Assembly: GCF_000004075.3 (NCBI RefSeq) | Contig: NC_026660.2 | Span: 7,812,001 to 7,876,000 of the forward strand | Direction: 5' to 3' | From: Cucumis sativus | Lineage: Eukaryota > Streptophyta > Magnoliopsida > Cucurbitales > Cucurbitaceae | Length of the DNA stretch: 64,000 bases | Shown here: positions 61,241 to 64,000 of the stretch, piece after piece | How the letters are laid out: the number at the start of each line of letters is the position of its first letter | Numbering within the stretch: the first letter of the stretch is position 1 | Position numbers and translations under genes: made by a program | The notes under the pieces: generated by a model | Told to the model about the DNA's origin: nothing | Database searches by the model: none | The model's input: the letters and a program-made list of their open reading frames with translations, nothing else

Positions 61241-61376
61241 GACGAGAGTATAAATAAGTTTGAAGAAGGATTAACTTAAGTATGTTTAGACAAGAGGAAG
61301 TTCTAGAGAGAGTGAAAAACTTGTGTTCTGTGTGTATTCACCTTTGAGTTCTTCCTCAAGATCAAGCTCCTTTCTC

Positions 61377-61709
61377 ATGGATGCTTGCAGATTTTGGCAG
61401 ACCACGTAAGATCCTTGTCTTCCTCTTTAATTAATTCACTTCATCCTTGCATGAGAGTCCCTTTCCTCATAATTAAAACGTCATTGGATAGCATTAATTC
61501 AGAGTTGTGAGTATTACATTTTCCTCATTCTTCTATGTGAAACAATATGAATGCAATTGCAAGAGAGTTTCCTACTACTTGTAACTTTGGCGTCAGGAGG
61601 AGCACTCATTCTAGCATCTGTCTTAATTTATTTTGGTTTAATTTTAGTTTTGGGCGGAAAAAAGGAAAAACCACAACAATGTTCATGTTCAAGGACTCTT
61701 GCTCTATAA
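61377..61709 (+). CDS. Candidate small two-exon membrane protein (56 aa), hypothetical
   Basis: I do not recognise this protein. TATAAATA at 61249-61256 lies about 120 bases before an ATG at 61377. A nine-codon exon (MDACRFWQT, 61377-61405) ends at a strong donor (AC|GTAAGA). Joined to an AG acceptor at 61567, the frame stays open for 46 more codons to TAA 61707-61709. The result is MDACRFWQTT followed by a long hydrophobic stretch (FLLLVTLASGGALILASVLI then YFGLILVLGG) and a basic, Cys-containing tail (KKEKPQQCSCSRTLAL). A single-pass or hairpin membrane peptide fits. The acceptor choice is mine among three nearby AGs, the only one that keeps the hydrophobic frame, so the gene is tentative. 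More 3' exons are possible. Confidence 0.3.
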
Positions 61710-62360
61710 TTTATTCTCCTTTAATTTTGTGATGAAGAAGTAATCATCAAAATCTCATTTTGTTTTGTTTATAGGTAGCAAAATGTCGGTGGGGAAAGGA
61801 TTTGGAGTACTTGGGTACGATCAGTTACAACACATTAAGAGTAGAATGATTTTAAGTTATTTAAGAAGGTGGATTATGACGATGCTAAAATTAGTAACTT
61901 TGGAGAGCTCCGCCAAATTATGGAATTAATTTTTAACGTTAATTAAGTTAAATATTGAGTGTGAGTTTGATTTTATATAATTTTGTTAAAATGTACATGA
62001 ACTTTTAGGTCAGAGCATTTACAAATCAATAAGTCAGTAGTTGATATAATTATTTGGTAATATGACACATTTAAAATCTCGCAAATTTGAATATGTTTGT
62101 ATTAAACATAGTTGAGTAATGAATTTGTAGCCAGTTTTCCCACAAAAAAGAAAAAAAAAAAAAAAAAACAAATATATATGCACATCAAATAATTGAAGAA
62201 AAATAAATTATAATCTAAGAATGAAACAATTAATTAGTTAAATTAAATGAAGGCATAAAAGTTGCTTGAAGTTAATTACGATTTTGCCACTGTCGGTGTG
62301 ACGAAAAAGCAGAGACTAAACCGCTCCAGCTCAGATGTAGTTAACAAGTGAAATCGTGCA
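61710..62360. other. Intergenic DNA, no gene seen
   Basis: AT-rich with a poly(A) run at about 62152-62168. The short ATG frame at about 61783 (MSVGKGFGVLG...) soon stops and has no recognisable domain. Confidence 0.4.
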
Positions 62361-62368
62361 TCTTCGTC

Positions 62369-62391
62369 CACGTCATTCTACGTGGCACGTG
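62369..62391. promoter_or_regulatory. Cluster of ACGT-core elements (G-box/ABRE)
   Basis: Within 23 bases there are CACGTCA (62369-62375), an ABRE-like TACGTGGC (62379-62386) and a perfect G-box CACGTG (62386-62391) overlapping it by one base. A TA-rich run at 62438-62462 could hold the TATA box. Such clusters bind bZIP and bHLH factors (ABF, HY5, PIF). It lies about 560 bases upstream of the next start codon. Confidence 0.6.
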
Positions 62392-62650
62392 GAAGCATCA
62401 TATGACTCTACAGGTACCGTAAGAAAATCACACACATACATATATATAATATATATATATATACTTGATGGAATTTAGTTTGAAGTATTATGCATCCCTT
62501 TTCTCTCGCCGAGTACTCGGTCCTCATTTTGACTTTTTTTGGGGCTTAGCGAAATCTACCATTCCCCTGTTCCTCTCACTTCCCATCTCACTTGCACTTG
62601 CAAGGCTATGGTCTTCAATTTCTCCGGTCCTCTTCTTGCTTGACACTCAG

Positions 62651-62936
62651 GTATTACTATGTTCACCCCTTTTTCTTTCTAATACATCAATGTACTTGTG
62701 GTATTGACATTTTCTTTCGTTTGATTTCTGTGGAATCTGATTGTGAGGTTTGTTTGGTCATTCCTCTCTTGGAACCCCCATTTTGTTTTTTACTTTCTGT
62801 TTTTGTACATTTCTGTTGAGATCTGTGACATTTTCTTCGTTTTTTTCTGTGAATTGTTCTATAAACGAGTTTTGGCGATTTGGGTTTGAGGGTTTTTTTT
62901 TTTTCCTCTCCTTTTTTCTTTCCTTGATAGTTGTAG
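62651..62936 (+). other. Probable 5' UTR intron of the SUB1-like gene
   Basis: The leader ends ACACTCAG|GTATTAC at 62650 and a T-rich tract precedes TTGATAG or TTGTAG at 62930-62936, just before the start codon. Donor, polypyrimidine tract and acceptor are all plausible. Use of one or the other AG is not resolved. Confidence 0.55.
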
Positions 62937-62948
62937 ATTTGGACGTTG

Positions 62949-64000
62949 ATGGTCGGAAAGATGCTGGGTCGGTCATCCCTTTACAGAAATGGAAGCTTTA
63001 GACCAGAGAATCTGGGCCAGAATGCGCTTGCTCTTATTGGAAATCTTTGTTTCACTTTGTTTGTGGTTGGGGTTTTGATTTTTACGATTATTGCTGCTAC
63101 ATACGAACCTGAGGATCCTCTTTTTCACCCATCCACCAAGATCACTACCTTTCTCACATCCAACTCCAATGCTACTTTTAAAACTGATAGCACTGTGATG
63201 AAGACTGGGGAGGATTTCATGGCTGCCAATCAAACTGCATTTGCAACTTTTCTCAATGAAACTGATATTGTCAAAATTATTGATGCTGAAAACTCGGCTT
63301 TGGGTACTGCTACTGAAGGAAATTCGGCTGAGTGCAATAACAATGTCAATGACCCCATCGATTGTCGCGACCCTGAGGTTTTCCATTTGATGATGGAGAC
63401 TACGATAGAGCGATTCAAGGACATTCATTTTTATCGATTTGGGAAACCAGTTCGTGGGTCGAACGACAGCACCTGTGATATGGCATGGCGGTTCCGGCCC
63501 AAGGAAGGGAAGATTGCTGCTTTTTATAAAGATTATAGGAGGTTTGTGATTACTCGATCTGCGAATTGTTCTCTAAGTATCATTAGCATAGGTGACTACC
63601 ACACTGGTGTGAATGCAAGGAAGAGGAAAAAGAATCCTAAACATAATTTTGAGAAGAAAATGGAGCAGCTAGAGCAGGCAGTCTCTTCTTTGCCTGTTGT
63701 TGGGGAGGTTGTAAACGATTCCCTCCCTGTGGTTGAGTCTGAAGGCTCATTTAGTCAGGGGAAGTACCTGCTTTATGAGATGGGTGGAGATAAATGCAAA
63801 AGCATGAATCATTATTTGTGGAGCTTCTTGTGTGCTTTAGGTGAAGCTCAGTATTTGAATCGAACATTAGTTATGGATTTGAAAATTTGTCTGTCATCAA
63901 TATATACTTCATCAAATCAAGATGAGGAGGGAAAAGATTTTAGGTTTTATTTCGATTTTGAGCATCTGAAAGAGTCCGCATCTATCTTGGACCAGGGTCA
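62949..64000 (+). CDS. SUB1-like / O-fucosyltransferase-like type II membrane protein, 5' part
   Basis: Open from ATG 62949 to the window edge (350 codons, no intron so far). An in-frame TAG at 62934-62936 fixes the upstream limit. A second Met at codon 5 is an alternative start. Residues about 26-50 form one transmembrane segment (ALIGNLCFTLFVVGVLIFTI), so a Golgi-type type II topology fits. Several N-glycosylation sequons (NAT, NQT, NET, NDS, NCS) lie in the lumenal stem. From about residue 270, YLLYEMGGDKCKSMNHYLWS and FLCALGEAQYLNRTLVMDL mark the N-terminal part of an O-fucosyltransferase-like fold. The arrangement resembles Arabidopsis SUB1 (SHORT UNDER BLUE LIGHT 1), a component of light signalling, but I rely on memory of that protein. 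The C-terminal half lies outside the window. Confidence 0.75.
   Translation, partial: MVGKMLGRSSLYRNGSFRPENLGQNALALIGNLCFTLFVVGVLIFTIIAATYEPEDPLFHPSTKITTFLTSNSNATFKTDSTVMKTGEDFMAANQTAFATFLNETDIVKIIDAENSALGTATEGNSAECNNNVNDPIDCRDPEVFHLMMETTIERFKDIHFYRFGKPVRGSNDSTCDMAWRFRPKEGKIAAFYKDYRRFVITRSANCSLSIISIGDYHTGVNARKRKKNPKHNFEKKMEQLEQAVSSLPVVGEVVNDSLPVVESEGSFSQGKYLLYEMGGDKCKSMNHYLWSFLCALGEAQYLNRTLVMDLKICLSSIYTSSNQDEEGKDFRFYFDFEHLKESASILDQG

Overview
This is nuclear DNA from a flowering plant, almost certainly a eudicot: AT-rich intergenic DNA, genes split by GT-AG introns, chloroplast-type presequences, plant-only families (NF-YB, NOI, ABC1K7/8) and many copia, CACTA and SINE remnants. The repeat vocabulary resembles that of cucurbits, but this is an impression and was not tested.

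Gene density is low: seven supported protein genes and one weak candidate in 64 kb. Left part (1-17 kb): a single-exon NF-YB transcription factor gene (5378-5983, +) and a two-exon kelch gene of the nitrile-specifier NSP5 type (13583-14643, -). The kelch gene probably has a distant untranslated leader exon near 16.8 kb. A decayed copia gag, nested copia LTRs and two inverted copies of a minisatellite-bearing repeat lie around these genes.

Middle part (17-35 kb): no intact host gene. It is dominated by a complete 5,321-bp CACTA transposon (19406-24726) with a perfect 3-bp target duplication. The element has no recognisable transposase. It carries sense-oriented fragments of at least three unrelated host genes (a DUF7722 protein, callose synthase and isovaleryl-CoA dehydrogenase), some with splice sites intact. 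Decayed retroelements, a 33-bp minisatellite and a minus-strand copia gag-protease remnant fill the rest.

Right part (35-64 kb): five plus-strand genes. They are a 17-exon chloroplast ABC1-type kinase (36350-41814), a 77-aa NOI/RIN4-like protein (44941-46834), a plastid-type multipass membrane protein of unknown function (48987-51340), a two-exon ARM-repeat protein (58004-59978), and the 5' part of a SUB1-like, O-fucosyltransferase-like membrane protein that runs off the window (62949-64000). A short spliced frame at 61377-61709 may encode a 56-aa membrane protein. Copia RT, a second decayed CACTA element, and SINEs (two of them inside introns) account for much of the remaining sequence. The genes share no evident pathway, although three of them (kinase, membrane protein, SUB1-like) belong to plastid or light biology.
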